DNA from: JAPOUP01 sp026708635 | GTDB lineage: Bacteria; Pseudomonadota; Alphaproteobacteria; Rhodobacterales; Rhodobacteraceae | Length of the DNA: 64,000 nt | Assembly: GCA_965200115.1 (NCBI GenBank) | Contig: OZ241336.1 | Span: 248,001 to 312,000 of the forward strand | Direction of reading: 5' to 3' | In this document: piece by piece, positions 1-7,744 of the stretch | Layout: every line of letters starts with the position of its first letter | How positions within the stretch are numbered: the first letter of the stretch is position 1 | Position numbers and translations under genes: made by a program | Notes under the pieces: generated by a model | What the model saw: only the letters and a program-made list of their open reading frames with translations | What the model was told of the DNA's origin: nothing | Databases searched by the model: none

Positions 1-494
1 CCCATTATTACACTGATCTGAGGGACGACACCCGAAGCCAGTACGTTGCGCTGGAAAACCTCCGCATAGCCGGCCAGGGACGCAACGCCCTCCTGGATCC
101 TGGCACCGCCGGAGTCGTTGAGGCCGATGATCGGAGCGCCATTCTGCACGGCCATATCCATGATCTTGCAGATTTTCCCCGCATGGGTTTCCGACAGGGA
201 GCCGCCGAAGACCGTGAAGTCCTGGCTGAAGACATAGACCATACGACCGTTGACGGTTCCCCATCCCGTAACGACACCATCGCCGGAAGGCAGTTCGCTC
301 CCCATGCCAAAGTCACCGCAGCGGTGGACGACGAACATGTCGAATTCCTCGAAACTGTCCTCGTCCAGCAACAGTTCAAGCCTTTCGCGAGCCGTCAGCT
401 TGCCTTTGGCGTGCTGCGCATCGACCCTGCCCTGCCCCCCACCTAGCCGGGCGGCATTGCGACGGTTCTGGAGTTCCTGAAGTATGTCTTTCAT
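1..494 (-). CDS. pccB: Propionyl-CoA carboxylase beta chain, 5' part (runs off window start)
   Basis: The minus-strand frame starting at ATG 494 reads MKDILQELQNRR and continues open to the first base of the window, so the C-terminal two thirds are missing here. Recognisable family segments are KGKLTARERLELLLDEDSFEE, HRCGDFGM, VTGWGTVNGRMVYVFSQDFTVFGGSLSE and NDSGGARIQEGV. The last is the N-terminal crotonase-fold oxyanion region of acyl-CoA carboxyltransferases. The product would carboxylate propionyl-CoA to methylmalonyl-CoA together with a biotinylated alpha chain, in the cytoplasm. The next gene is divergent and 548 bp away. Methylmalonyl-CoA decarboxylase beta or another acyl-CoA carboxylase beta chain cannot be excluded from the N-terminus alone, but the match is closest to PccB. 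Confidence 0.85.
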   Translation of the reverse strand, partial: MKDILQELQNRRNAARLGGGQGRVDAQHAKGKLTARERLELLLDEDSFEEFDMFVVHRCGDFGMGSELPSGDGVVTGWGTVNGRMVYVFSQDFTVFGGSLSETHAGKICKIMDMAVQNGAPIIGLNDSGGARIQEGVASLAGYAEVFQRNVLASGVVPQISVIM

Positions 495-1042
495 ATCCGT
501 TTCCGAATCGCCCTGTCACTGCCGATGATCTCCAGATTAGGCAGGGATACCTGGCAGGGGAAGCGAAATTCCCTAAATCCGCGCGACTGATCAGGGTCCC
601 TCCGGGATTTACGACGTATCCGGCCTGCGACATATCGGACGGGAGTCGATGGATTCGGGCGGCGGGTGCATGAAGTCGCGGATTCCCCGCGGAAAACGGG
701 TGCCATCCGGCGAGTGGGAGAGCCCCGCCGGTTCATCGAAGCCGTCCTATCCTCCCTGGGCCAAGTCATTATACGGGAACGGAAGTCGGTGGCGGACTCC
801 GCCACGTTTGCGGGCGATCATCCACGGCCGTCAATGGACGGCTGGACGGGCGCGGGGCGGGTGGGGCCCGGAATTCCCGGATGAGGCGGGAGTGTCAGGC
901 ATTGAAACACGATCGAATCCCGTTCACTGGTGACAAGGGGACTTCGGACCGCATTGATTCAGAGGCCCGCCGACGGGAATCCGTATACCGGAACGCAATT
1001 GTCCGACCATCCCCGGTCGGTCTGTTAGGAGCGGCACTTCAC
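495..1042. other. Intergenic region between divergent pccB and MFS gene
   Basis: About 550 bp with no convincing gene. Open frames on both strands are short, arginine- and proline-rich, and resemble no family. It must hold the promoters of both divergent neighbours. A Shine-Dalgarno-like aggag at 1027-1031 belongs to the downstream transporter. Confidence 0.5.
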
Positions 1043-2299
1043 ATGGCAGTACGGGATGACGCCATCCGGCCGAACGTCGGCAACGTACCGGCCGGCGTCC
1101 GTTTTCTGGACCGCCGAACCCCGCCTCACATCGTGACGCTAATCCTTATCATGGGAATAGCCGTGCTATCGATTAACGTATTCCTTCCATCGCTTCCGGC
1201 CATGACGGAGTACTTCGGAACGGATTATCGGTTCATGCAGCTTTCCGTCGCGATCTACCTCGGTGTGAACGCGGTGCTGCAGGTGGTCGTCGGACCGCTC
1301 TCGGACCGGCTGGGACGCAGGCCTGTCGTGCTCGGGGGGCTGGTGATCTTCATTGTCGCCTCGGTCGGCTGCGTATTCGCTCCAACCGTGGAAACGTTCC
1401 TCGCATTCCGCATGCTTCAGGGAACCGTCGTGGTGGGAATGGTTCTCAGCCGCGCGATCGTCCGGGATACCGTCCCGCAGGATCAAGCCGCTTCAATGAT
1501 TGGATACGTGACCATGGGCATGGCCGTTGTCCCGATGCTGGGTCCGGCGATTGGCGGTTTTCTTGATGAGGCGTTTGGCTGGCAGTCAAACTTCTGGATG
1601 CTCTCGGTTCTTGGCATCGCCATCCTGCTGCTCTGCCAGGCTGACCTCGGCGAGACCGCGGTGTCCCGCACGACAAGCTTTACGGAGCAGTTCCGCCAGT
1701 ATCCCGATCTTCTGGGCGCGCGCCGGTTCTGGGGGTACTGCCTCACGGCCGCGTTCAGTTCGGGCGCTTTTTTCGCCTACCTCGGCGGCGCTCCATATGT
1801 TGGAAGCGCGGTATACGGGCTGGAGGCCTCCAGACTCGGGCTTTACTTCGGCGCTCCGGCACTTGGCTATTTTCTCGGGAATTTCCTCTCCGGGCGGTAT
1901 TCCACCCGCTTCGGCGTCAACGGGATGATCCTTGCGGGCACGGTGATCGTCGCTACCGGTATGACGCTTTTATTGGCACTGATTGTCATCGGTAAGGACA
2001 CAGCGGGGATTTTCTTTGGATTCATGACCCTGATGGGACTCGGGAACGGTCTGGTCATGCCAAACGCCAATGCCGGACTGCTTTCCGTGCGCCCCCATCT
2101 GGCCGGATCAGCCAGCGGACTTGGCGGTGCGGTGATGATCGGTGGAGGGGCCGCGCTGTCAGCGCTCGCCGGCATGGTGCTGACGCCCGGCGCGGGCGCG
2201 GCCCCGCTGGTTCTGATCCAGCTGTCCACCACATTCCTGTCAATGGCGTCGATACTCTATGTGTGGAAACGCGAGCGGCGGCTCCTGCACCCAGATTAA
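1043..2299 (+). CDS. MFS multidrug efflux transporter, Bcr/CflA type
   Basis: A 418-residue, 12-helix major facilitator protein of the DHA1/Bcr-CflA group (about 400 residues normally). It should be an inner-membrane proton-drug antiporter. Family signatures are FLPSLPAM at the end of helix 1 and SDRLGRRPVVLGGL in the helix 2-3 loop, matching the MFS motif GxLsDRxGRRpvll. RMLQGTVVVGMVLSRAIVRD corresponds to antiporter motif C and the Bcr-type helix 4-5 region. The frame is open upstream to 881, but the extra 54 residues are arginine-rich and unlike the family. The ATG at 1043 is preceded by aggag, so it is preferred. No linked regulator or membrane-fusion partner is present, so the substrate is unknown. 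Confidence 0.85.
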   Translation: MAVRDDAIRPNVGNVPAGVRFLDRRTPPHIVTLILIMGIAVLSINVFLPSLPAMTEYFGTDYRFMQLSVAIYLGVNAVLQVVVGPLSDRLGRRPVVLGGLVIFIVASVGCVFAPTVETFLAFRMLQGTVVVGMVLSRAIVRDTVPQDQAASMIGYVTMGMAVVPMLGPAIGGFLDEAFGWQSNFWMLSVLGIAILLLCQADLGETAVSRTTSFTEQFRQYPDLLGARRFWGYCLTAAFSSGAFFAYLGGAPYVGSAVYGLEASRLGLYFGAPALGYFLGNFLSGRYSTRFGVNGMILAGTVIVATGMTLLLALIVIGKDTAGIFFGFMTLMGLGNGLVMPNANAGLLSVRPHLAGSASGLGGAVMIGGGAALSALAGMVLTPGAGAAPLVLIQLSTTFLSMASILYVWKRERRLLHPD

Positions 2300-2542
2300 G
2301 GTTGGGTCCCATGCCACCACTCGATTGAGGAGCCCCTATATCGACCGGCACCCTCCCATCACGCGTCCGCGCCAGTGACGGACGGCACAACCCGTCAAGG
2401 ACAGGCGTATCCGGACGCGGAGGAGGCGGGACCGGCCCGCATAGCGAAACGATGCGGAGGCATCGTGAACTTCCCATATAATTCCCTGAAATCGGGCATT
2501 CCGGCTTGCGCGTCACGACCCTGTCCCACATAATGGGTCGCT

Positions 2543-3079
2543 ATGAGAACGAGAAACTGGATTTCCATCGCGGCGTTAGCGTCGGCCATGATTCTGGGGC
2601 CGGCCCAGATCGGCCACGCGAATGACGTCGATAAACGTATGGCCGGCATGTCGGCCATGCAGAAGCGGATCAAGGCTCTGGTCCCGATAATGCGGGGTCT
2701 GTCCGAATATGATGCGGACGCCGTGAGGTCAGCCGCCGACACGGTGATCGCCAATAGCGGCGATGTCATGACCGAACTTTTCCCGGAGGGTTCGAACGCA
2801 CCGCCGTCGGAGGCGCTGGACACGATCTGGGAAGACTGGGACGGGTTCGCGGAACTGGCGAATGCGCTCGCGGTGACGGCGGAAGGCATGAAACGCGCGG
2901 CTGACAACGGCCTCGGCGGAAATCAAACCGGTCAGGGATCCGGCATGATGTCCGACAGCGCCCCGGATACGGCGCTCGATGCCGATACGCTTGCCGGAAT
3001 GCCGGTCGATGCGGCTTTCGCGGCAATGACCAAAATCTGTTCCAGCTGTCATTCGAAGTTCCGCGCCAAGAAGTTCTGA
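2543..3079 (+). CDS. Periplasmic class II (c'/c556-like) cytochrome c
   Basis: 178 residues with an N-terminal signal peptide (positive MRTRNW, hydrophobic stretch, cleavage near GHA-ND). One heme-binding motif CSSCH lies at residues 166-170, nine residues from the C-terminus. A C-terminal heme site in a mostly helical protein is the hallmark of class II cytochromes (c', c556). The segment from about residue 115 to 150 is a Gly/Ser/Asp-rich insertion. The start is the ATG giving a normal signal peptide. It is followed after 3 bp by a diheme cytochrome gene, so the two are probably one operon and function as a periplasmic electron-transfer pair. Which dehydrogenase they serve is not visible here. 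Confidence 0.85.
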   Translation: MRTRNWISIAALASAMILGPAQIGHANDVDKRMAGMSAMQKRIKALVPIMRGLSEYDADAVRSAADTVIANSGDVMTELFPEGSNAPPSEALDTIWEDWDGFAELANALAVTAEGMKRAADNGLGGNQTGQGSGMMSDSAPDTALDADTLAGMPVDAAFAAMTKICSSCHSKFRAKKF

Positions 3080-3082
3080 AAC

Positions 3083-3982
3083 TTGCGGCCTTGGCTGGGA
3101 GTGGCGTCTGGACTGGCCTTGACGGCCGGCGCGGGTGTCATCTCACTGATCGCATGGCCAATCGGAGTAGAGCCCGAGCCAATAATCCTTGCCGGGGACA
3201 TCGACCGGGGAGCCTACCTCGCCCGGGCCTCCGGGTGCATAGCCTGTCATACCCATAACGCGGCCGGGGGTTCCCCACTTGCGGGCGGCGCGCCACTCAA
3301 GACGGATTTCGGGATCATCCATCCGCCCAACCTGACCACCGATCCCGACAATGGAATCGGGAACTGGTCGGTTGAGGAATTCGCCATTGCCGTGCGGCAA
3401 GGCGTCTCGCCCGACGGGAAGCCCTACTACCCCGCGTTCACCTACGCGTTCTACGCGAACTTCAGCGACCAGGACATCGCGGATCTCTGGGCCGCGTTCC
3501 GGACAGTATCTCCCGTGGCTGAAAGGAGCCCGGAGCACGAGCTTCGGCCACCCTTCAATCAGAGATGGGGTTTGAAACTCTGGCGGGCCGCGTTTCTCTC
3601 ACGTCCCGAGACAGAGCCCGTGCCCGGGCAGACCGTTTCCTGGAATCGGGGTCGCTGGTTGGTACGCGGAGCCGTCCACTGTGGCGCATGCCACACCGCA
3701 CGCAATTTCGCAGGGGCGCGCGTTCAGGGCCGGAGCCTCGCGGGCAATGGCCGCATTCCCGGCGGCGGGCGGGCTCCATCAATCCTACCGAAGGATCTGC
3801 GGTCAAGGGGCTGGACCACCGACGACCTGGCGTACTCACTGAAGACGGGAATCACCCCCGATGGGGACATTTTTGGAGGGAGCATGGCGGAGGTCGTAAA
3901 TTTCGGAACGTCATTCCTCAACGATACGGACCTAAAGGCCATGGCAACATACGTCATGAACGACGATGGAAAGGAAGACTGA
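3083..3982 (+). CDS. Membrane-anchored diheme cytochrome c
   Basis: 299 residues with two class I heme motifs, CIACH at 52-56 and CGACH at 200-204, each followed by a complete c-type domain. An N-terminal hydrophobic segment (about residues 8-26) is either a signal peptide or an anchor. The double-domain layout with motifs such as PPNLTTDPDNGIGNW and PAFTYAFY is typical of the cytochrome subunits attached to alcohol, aldehyde or sugar dehydrogenases. The start codon appears to be TTG at 3083, 3 bp after the stop of the upstream cytochrome; no ATG is placed well. That implies translational coupling with a low initiation rate. No dehydrogenase is adjacent, so the electron donor is open. Confidence 0.85.
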   Translation: MRPWLGVASGLALTAGAGVISLIAWPIGVEPEPIILAGDIDRGAYLARASGCIACHTHNAAGGSPLAGGAPLKTDFGIIHPPNLTTDPDNGIGNWSVEEFAIAVRQGVSPDGKPYYPAFTYAFYANFSDQDIADLWAAFRTVSPVAERSPEHELRPPFNQRWGLKLWRAAFLSRPETEPVPGQTVSWNRGRWLVRGAVHCGACHTARNFAGARVQGRSLAGNGRIPGGGRAPSILPKDLRSRGWTTDDLAYSLKTGITPDGDIFGGSMAEVVNFGTSFLNDTDLKAMATYVMNDDGKED

Positions 3983-4134
3983 GTTGGTACGCAGGGCAAC
4001 TCAATCCGTTTGGATGGGACATTCCACTCGAAAGGATTCGTTTTCATCCATCCCCGGCACCACTCCGCTCACGTCCGAAAGACGGAACGGATTACATGGC
4101 AATCCAGCCAAGGGAAAACTCATTTCGGCATCAA

Positions 4135-4745
4135 TCAACGGAAATGCCAAGCGACTCGGCGTGATCGAAATCGCTCCGGGAATGCCCGGTCTCTCCCCGT
4201 CCAGTACTTTGGCGTAACCGAACCGTCCTTCAGGAAGACAGTTTCCTTTCGTCCGTCCCGCACTGTTATCGGTACGATCTGATCGTCAAATCGCCCCGCA
4301 TCGATGGCTGCGACGGCACGACAGTCGCTTTCCAACGCATAGGCTTGGGTCTCGCGCCCGATTTCGCAGGCCTCGGCCATGTTTTCGGCAGTTTCGCACA
4401 TGTGCACCTGGCCGACGGGGCCGGTCAATGCGCCGATCATGATGTCGGTCGCTGAAACGACCACTTGCGGTCCACTGCCGCAGAGCCGGTTCAGCGTCAG
4501 GGTCGGCGCCGTCTCGGGCACGCCTGCACCCACGGTGGCAACGCGCGACAGGTAACCGTCCCGCGGCTCGTTGCAGATGATTTTACCAAACTCCGTCCAA
4601 TCCACCGCGCCGGGTTGCCGGTTCGCGCGCCCAATGGCTTCGACCGCAACATGTGTCGCCAATTCCGTAACCGACGTTCCTGCCAATGCGCACCGAACAT
4701 GCCGGCGGCGGTGCGTGTGGCTGGGCGAATGACCACATCACTCAT
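4135..4745 (-). pseudogene. Decayed acetyl-CoA acetyltransferase (thiolase)
   Basis: The remnant begins with MSDVVIRPATRTAAGMFGA at ATG 4745, behind a good gcaggag ribosome site. It jumps to another frame near 4690 (AGTSVTELATHVAVEAIGRA), consistent with loss of one base. It then carries the thiolase nucleophile region LTLNRLCGSGPQ with its cysteine. ALTGPVGQ follows and leads directly into HMCETAENMAE, so about 30-40 residues of the loop domain are deleted. The family-like sequence ends at IVPITVRDGRKETVF; the C-terminal domain with the catalytic GH and CG motifs is absent. A normal thiolase has about 390 residues. Frameshift, internal deletion and truncation make this a pseudogene at the 3' end of an acyl-CoA operon. 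Confidence 0.88.
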
Positions 4746-4773
4746 TGTGGGCTCCTGCAATTGAGTTGTTCGT

Positions 4774-5223
4774 TCAGATTCCCAAGTGGAGTTTGGGCTT
4801 CCAGAAAGGACGAAACAACTCGATTTTCGGGCAACGGTCCATCACGACCTTCAGGCCGGCATCCTCAGCAAGCGTTGCGGCGTGGTGGTCCACCACACCG
4901 ATCTGGCCCCAAAGAACCTTGGCCCGAATCTCGATGGCTTCGCGCGCGACACCCATCAGGTCTTCTGGACGGCGGAAGACCTCAACCATATCCACGGGGC
5001 GGTCGATCACGGCGAGACTGGGATAAACCTTGATACCGCGAATTTCTTCGAGGCCGGGAAGCGGGTTGACCGGGATCATGTCGTATCCGGTTTCGCTCAA
5101 GACCCGCAGCACTCCGTAGCTGAACTTGGTCCTGTCGGGGCTCGCGCCGACCATAGCGATAGTTTTGACCGACTTCAGGATGCTCTGCAGATAGTCGTCC
5201 GAATAAGGTTGCCTATGGTCCAT
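4774..5223 (-). CDS. CoA-binding (Rossmann) domain protein
   Basis: A single CoA_binding domain protein (149 residues) of the YccU type, related to the N-terminal domain of succinyl-CoA synthetase alpha and ADP-forming acyl-CoA synthetases. Visible features are IAMVGASPDRTKFSYGVLR (nucleotide-binding loop), MIPVNP, KVYPSLAVI and VDMVEVFRRPED, followed by KVLWGQIGV, all standard for the family. It probably binds CoA or an acyl-CoA; no enzymatic role is established for such proteins. The start at 5223 (MDHRQPY, preceded by aaagg) overlaps the ferredoxin stop by 11 bp. The frame is open to 5262, but that start lies inside the ferredoxin gene. It belongs to the acyl-CoA dehydrogenase operon. Confidence 0.85.
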   Translation of the reverse strand: MDHRQPYSDDYLQSILKSVKTIAMVGASPDRTKFSYGVLRVLSETGYDMIPVNPLPGLEEIRGIKVYPSLAVIDRPVDMVEVFRRPEDLMGVAREAIEIRAKVLWGQIGVVDHHAATLAEDAGLKVVMDRCPKIELFRPFWKPKLHLGI

Positions 5224-5587
5224 CGTCAAGCCTTTGTTCGGCGATGCCTGCCTTCGGTTCATGGTGTTTCGGCGGGTCGAGGAAGGGGTTGCGATAAAGG
5301 TCCCCGTGGCTGTCGACGCCGATCTCGAGCGTGATGTCCGTCATGGGCCGCGCAACGCACAGGATTACATATCCCGCATTGATCTGGCGTTTGTTCAGTG
5401 CAACCTGCCGCCGCTGATTGACGATGCCCTCGGTTAGTTTCGCGGCACAGGTGATGCAACCGCCATATTTGCATCCGTAGGGCAGATCGACCCCCTGCTC
5501 ACGAAGGCTTTCCAGCAGCGGACGGCGCCCCTCGACCTCGAAAGTCGCATCTTCGCGGTTTGCAAGGGTAACCCGATATGTGGTCAT
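5213..5587 (-). CDS. Plant-type 2Fe-2S ferredoxin
   Basis: A small [2Fe-2S] ferredoxin of about 124 residues. The cluster ligands are in GCKYGGCITC (Cys 39, 44, 47 counting from the ATG at 5587) plus Cys 77 in VILCVARP, the CX4CX2C...C arrangement of plant-type ferredoxins and oxygenase reductase domains. There is no reductase domain in the chain, so it must receive electrons from a separate protein. Its ATG overlaps the TGA of the upstream selenium-binding protein gene (ATGA); an in-frame ATG at 5593 is an alternative start. Tight coupling suggests it supplies or drains electrons for the neighbouring oxidation steps. The tail beyond residue 100 is charged and variable. Confidence 0.88.
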   Translation of the reverse strand: MTTYRVTLANREDATFEVEGRRPLLESLREQGVDLPYGCKYGGCITCAAKLTEGIVNQRRQVALNKRQINAGYVILCVARPMTDITLEIGVDSHGDLYRNPFLDPPKHHEPKAGIAEQRLDDGP

Positions 5588-6933
5588 AGCCATATGTCGC
5601 TCGTACAGTCACCGCCGGGATAGCGTGTTTCATGACAACGGGAGGGTCCGTTTGGTTCCTTGCCAAAATTGACGACAAAATCCGGGTTCAGTGTCATGCC
5701 TCCGTTTTCCGGATCACAATCGATCATCACCATGACCCCGCCCCGTTCGCGGATCTCGGGATAGAACTGATTGTCCCAGGTCGAGAACAGTGAGGTCGTC
5801 ACATAAAGCCGTCTGCCGTCCAGACTCAGTTGGAACATCTGCGGGCCTCCGGCCATCTTGACACCGTTTACCTCGGGGGCCTTGCCTAATAGGCCACCCA
5901 TCCAGACCTGCCCGGTCAAAACCGGGGCATGCGGGTCCGAGATGTCATACTGGCGCATGTCGCCATGCAACCAGTTGTTCAGATACAGGTATTTGTCGTC
6001 CATCGACACCAGGATCGCCGACATCACACCGGGTACCGGGATCGGCCATTCGGGGTGCGGTTCGTTATCGACGTCGATTACCTTTTCCCATTGCCAATTT
6101 CCGACGTCGTCCTTCCACCAGTGAATGACGTTTGAACTGAGCGCCGCCCCGCAAAATCCGTGGGTGCTGTCGGGATCGTGGTGAAACTTGACCTCCAGCG
6201 GCAGCAGACCGTCTTCACCCAGGTAGAAACTCTCGACTGGTTCGCGTCTTTCGAAATCCCAGATATGCAATTCTCGCCCGTATTTGAGATGCCCGACCTC
6301 CTCCAGATCGAAACCGGGCATAAAGGTGTTCGGTGCGGCCCATTCCGAGCTGAACATCACATTGTGGCGCGGCTGATACCAGAAGTCGTAGCCGAACTTG
6401 ATGTCGCCCATCGAGCTTTCCCAGCGACCGACAATCTCGAACTCATTGTTCAAGAGCAGATAGCCGCCCGGCGCCTCGCCCTTGGCGTCGCCAAGCATCG
6501 AGATGATGATCTCGGAACCCAGGCAATGCACGGTGTGCGGGCCGGAAAGATTGGTCTTTGCCCTGATCTCCGCCCCTTCGATCACCTTGTGCAAACGCGG
6601 CGCGCGCGGATTGGTCGCGGTGTCGACGACATGGATGTTGTTCGACCGCACCCCCGGCAGCAATAGATACTTGCGCGACATGCCCGCATCGCCAAAGCAC
6701 GACGAGCAGGCATTCCAGCCCATGTGGTGCAGTTCGTCCCCGATGCCGGGCATCTCAAGACGGTGAATGACCTGGGAATACGTCGGGCTTTCTGGGTCAA
6801 CATCCACCGTCGCCAGATAGTCCGGTTTCTGAATACCGGTCCCGGTGTATATAGCAATCGTATACAGGAGCGTCTCGCGTGGCGCCTTGATCGCATCCGC
6901 AGGCGATGCATATCCCGGTCCGCAACTCTCCAT
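5584..6933 (-). CDS. Selenium-binding protein 56 / methanethiol oxidase homologue
   Basis: A beta-propeller protein of about 449 residues of the SBP56 family, whose bacterial members include methanethiol oxidase (MtoX). MtoX turns methanethiol into formaldehyde, H2S and H2O2. Conserved elements are HHMGWNACSSCFGD (the CSSC motif), NLSGPHTVHCLG, MLGDAKGEAPGG, HHDPDSTHGFCGAALSS and the C-terminal NGPSRCHETRYPGGDCTSDIW. Histidines of the HHMG, GPHT and FHHD segments are those proposed to bind copper. The ATG at 6933 is preferred because the longer frame would run into the upstream hydratase gene. No secretion signal is evident, whereas studied MtoX is periplasmic. Its placement between acyl-CoA enzymes and a ferredoxin is unusual. 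Confidence 0.88.
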   Translation of the reverse strand: MESCGPGYASPADAIKAPRETLLYTIAIYTGTGIQKPDYLATVDVDPESPTYSQVIHRLEMPGIGDELHHMGWNACSSCFGDAGMSRKYLLLPGVRSNNIHVVDTATNPRAPRLHKVIEGAEIRAKTNLSGPHTVHCLGSEIIISMLGDAKGEAPGGYLLLNNEFEIVGRWESSMGDIKFGYDFWYQPRHNVMFSSEWAAPNTFMPGFDLEEVGHLKYGRELHIWDFERREPVESFYLGEDGLLPLEVKFHHDPDSTHGFCGAALSSNVIHWWKDDVGNWQWEKVIDVDNEPHPEWPIPVPGVMSAILVSMDDKYLYLNNWLHGDMRQYDISDPHAPVLTGQVWMGGLLGKAPEVNGVKMAGGPQMFQLSLDGRRLYVTTSLFSTWDNQFYPEIRERGGVMVMIDCDPENGGMTLNPDFVVNFGKEPNGPSRCHETRYPGGDCTSDIWL

Positions 6934-6946
6934 CACGCTGTCCCGC

Positions 6947-7741
6947 TTACAGTGGATTCCATTTCGGTGCACGTTTTCCGAGAAAGGCCCCGATTCCCTC
7001 CTGGGCATCGGGCTCCATCATGTTCACAACCATGACCTCGGCGGCAAATTCATAAGCCTCGGGCAGCGGCTTCTCGACCTGTGCATAAAACGTCTCCTTG
7101 CCGATTTTCAGCGTGGCAGGAGATTTCGCGGCGATCCGGCCCGCCAGCGCCATTGTGGTTTCCGTCAGGTCGGACGATGCAGCGACATCGCTGATCAAGC
7201 CCAGGGCCCGCGCTTCCTCGGCACCCAGCATGTCACCTGTCAAGAGCATCCGCATGGCCGATTTCCGCCCGATGTTGCGCGTGAGCGCGACCATCGGAGT
7301 CGAGCAGAAAAGCCCGATATTGACACCGGGTGTTCCAAACAGCGCGTCATCGGCGGCGACGGCCAGATCGCACGTAGCCACCAGCTGGCAGCCCGCCGCC
7401 GTCGCGATCCCATGAATTTCGGCGATCACCGGTTTGGGACAGCGCACGATCGACATCATCAGGCGCGCGCATTTCCCCATCGCCATTTCAAAAAACGCCT
7501 TTCCCCCGTCGGGCTGTTCCCGTGCCGCCGTCAGCTCTTTCAGATCGTGACCCGCGCAAAACCCAGGCCCGTTGGCGGCGATGACAATCACGTGCACTTC
7601 AGGTTCGCCCCCAAGCCGGGTGATTGCCTCCGTCAATTCATCCAGCATTGCCAGCGAGAGAGAGTTCCGCGCCGCCGGACGGTTCAGCACCAGACGAGCA
7701 ACGGCACCTTCGCGGGATTCAAGCAGAATGTCTTCGCTCAT
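6947..7741 (-). CDS. Enoyl-CoA hydratase/isomerase family protein
   Basis: 264 residues, the normal crotonase length. Signatures are RPAARNSLS near the start, GPGFCAGHDLKEL (first oxyanion-hole strand, residues about 58-70) and EIHGIATAAGCQLVATCDLAVA (second oxyanion region). FGTPGVNIGLFCSTPMV follows. The C-terminus runs through GKETFYAQ to FLGKRAPKW. The pattern is closest to the ECHDC3/EchA-type hydratases, and the usual pair of catalytic glutamates of mitochondrial-type hydratase is not obvious. Hydratase or isomerase activity on a particular acyl-CoA is therefore uncertain. It starts 3 bp downstream of the acyl-CoA dehydrogenase stop and is clearly co-transcribed with it. Confidence 0.87.
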   Translation of the reverse strand: MSEDILLESREGAVARLVLNRPAARNSLSLAMLDELTEAITRLGGEPEVHVIVIAANGPGFCAGHDLKELTAAREQPDGGKAFFEMAMGKCARLMMSIVRCPKPVIAEIHGIATAAGCQLVATCDLAVAADDALFGTPGVNIGLFCSTPMVALTRNIGRKSAMRMLLTGDMLGAEEARALGLISDVAASSDLTETTMALAGRIAAKSPATLKIGKETFYAQVEKPLPEAYEFAAEVMVVNMMEPDAQEGIGAFLGKRAPKWNPL

Positions 7742-7744
7742 CGC

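Noticed and set aside
8..379. Minus-strand 123-residue open frame at the window start
   Set aside because: It is an out-of-frame shadow of the pccB 5' part, which reads through the same bases in a frame with clear carboxyltransferase motifs.
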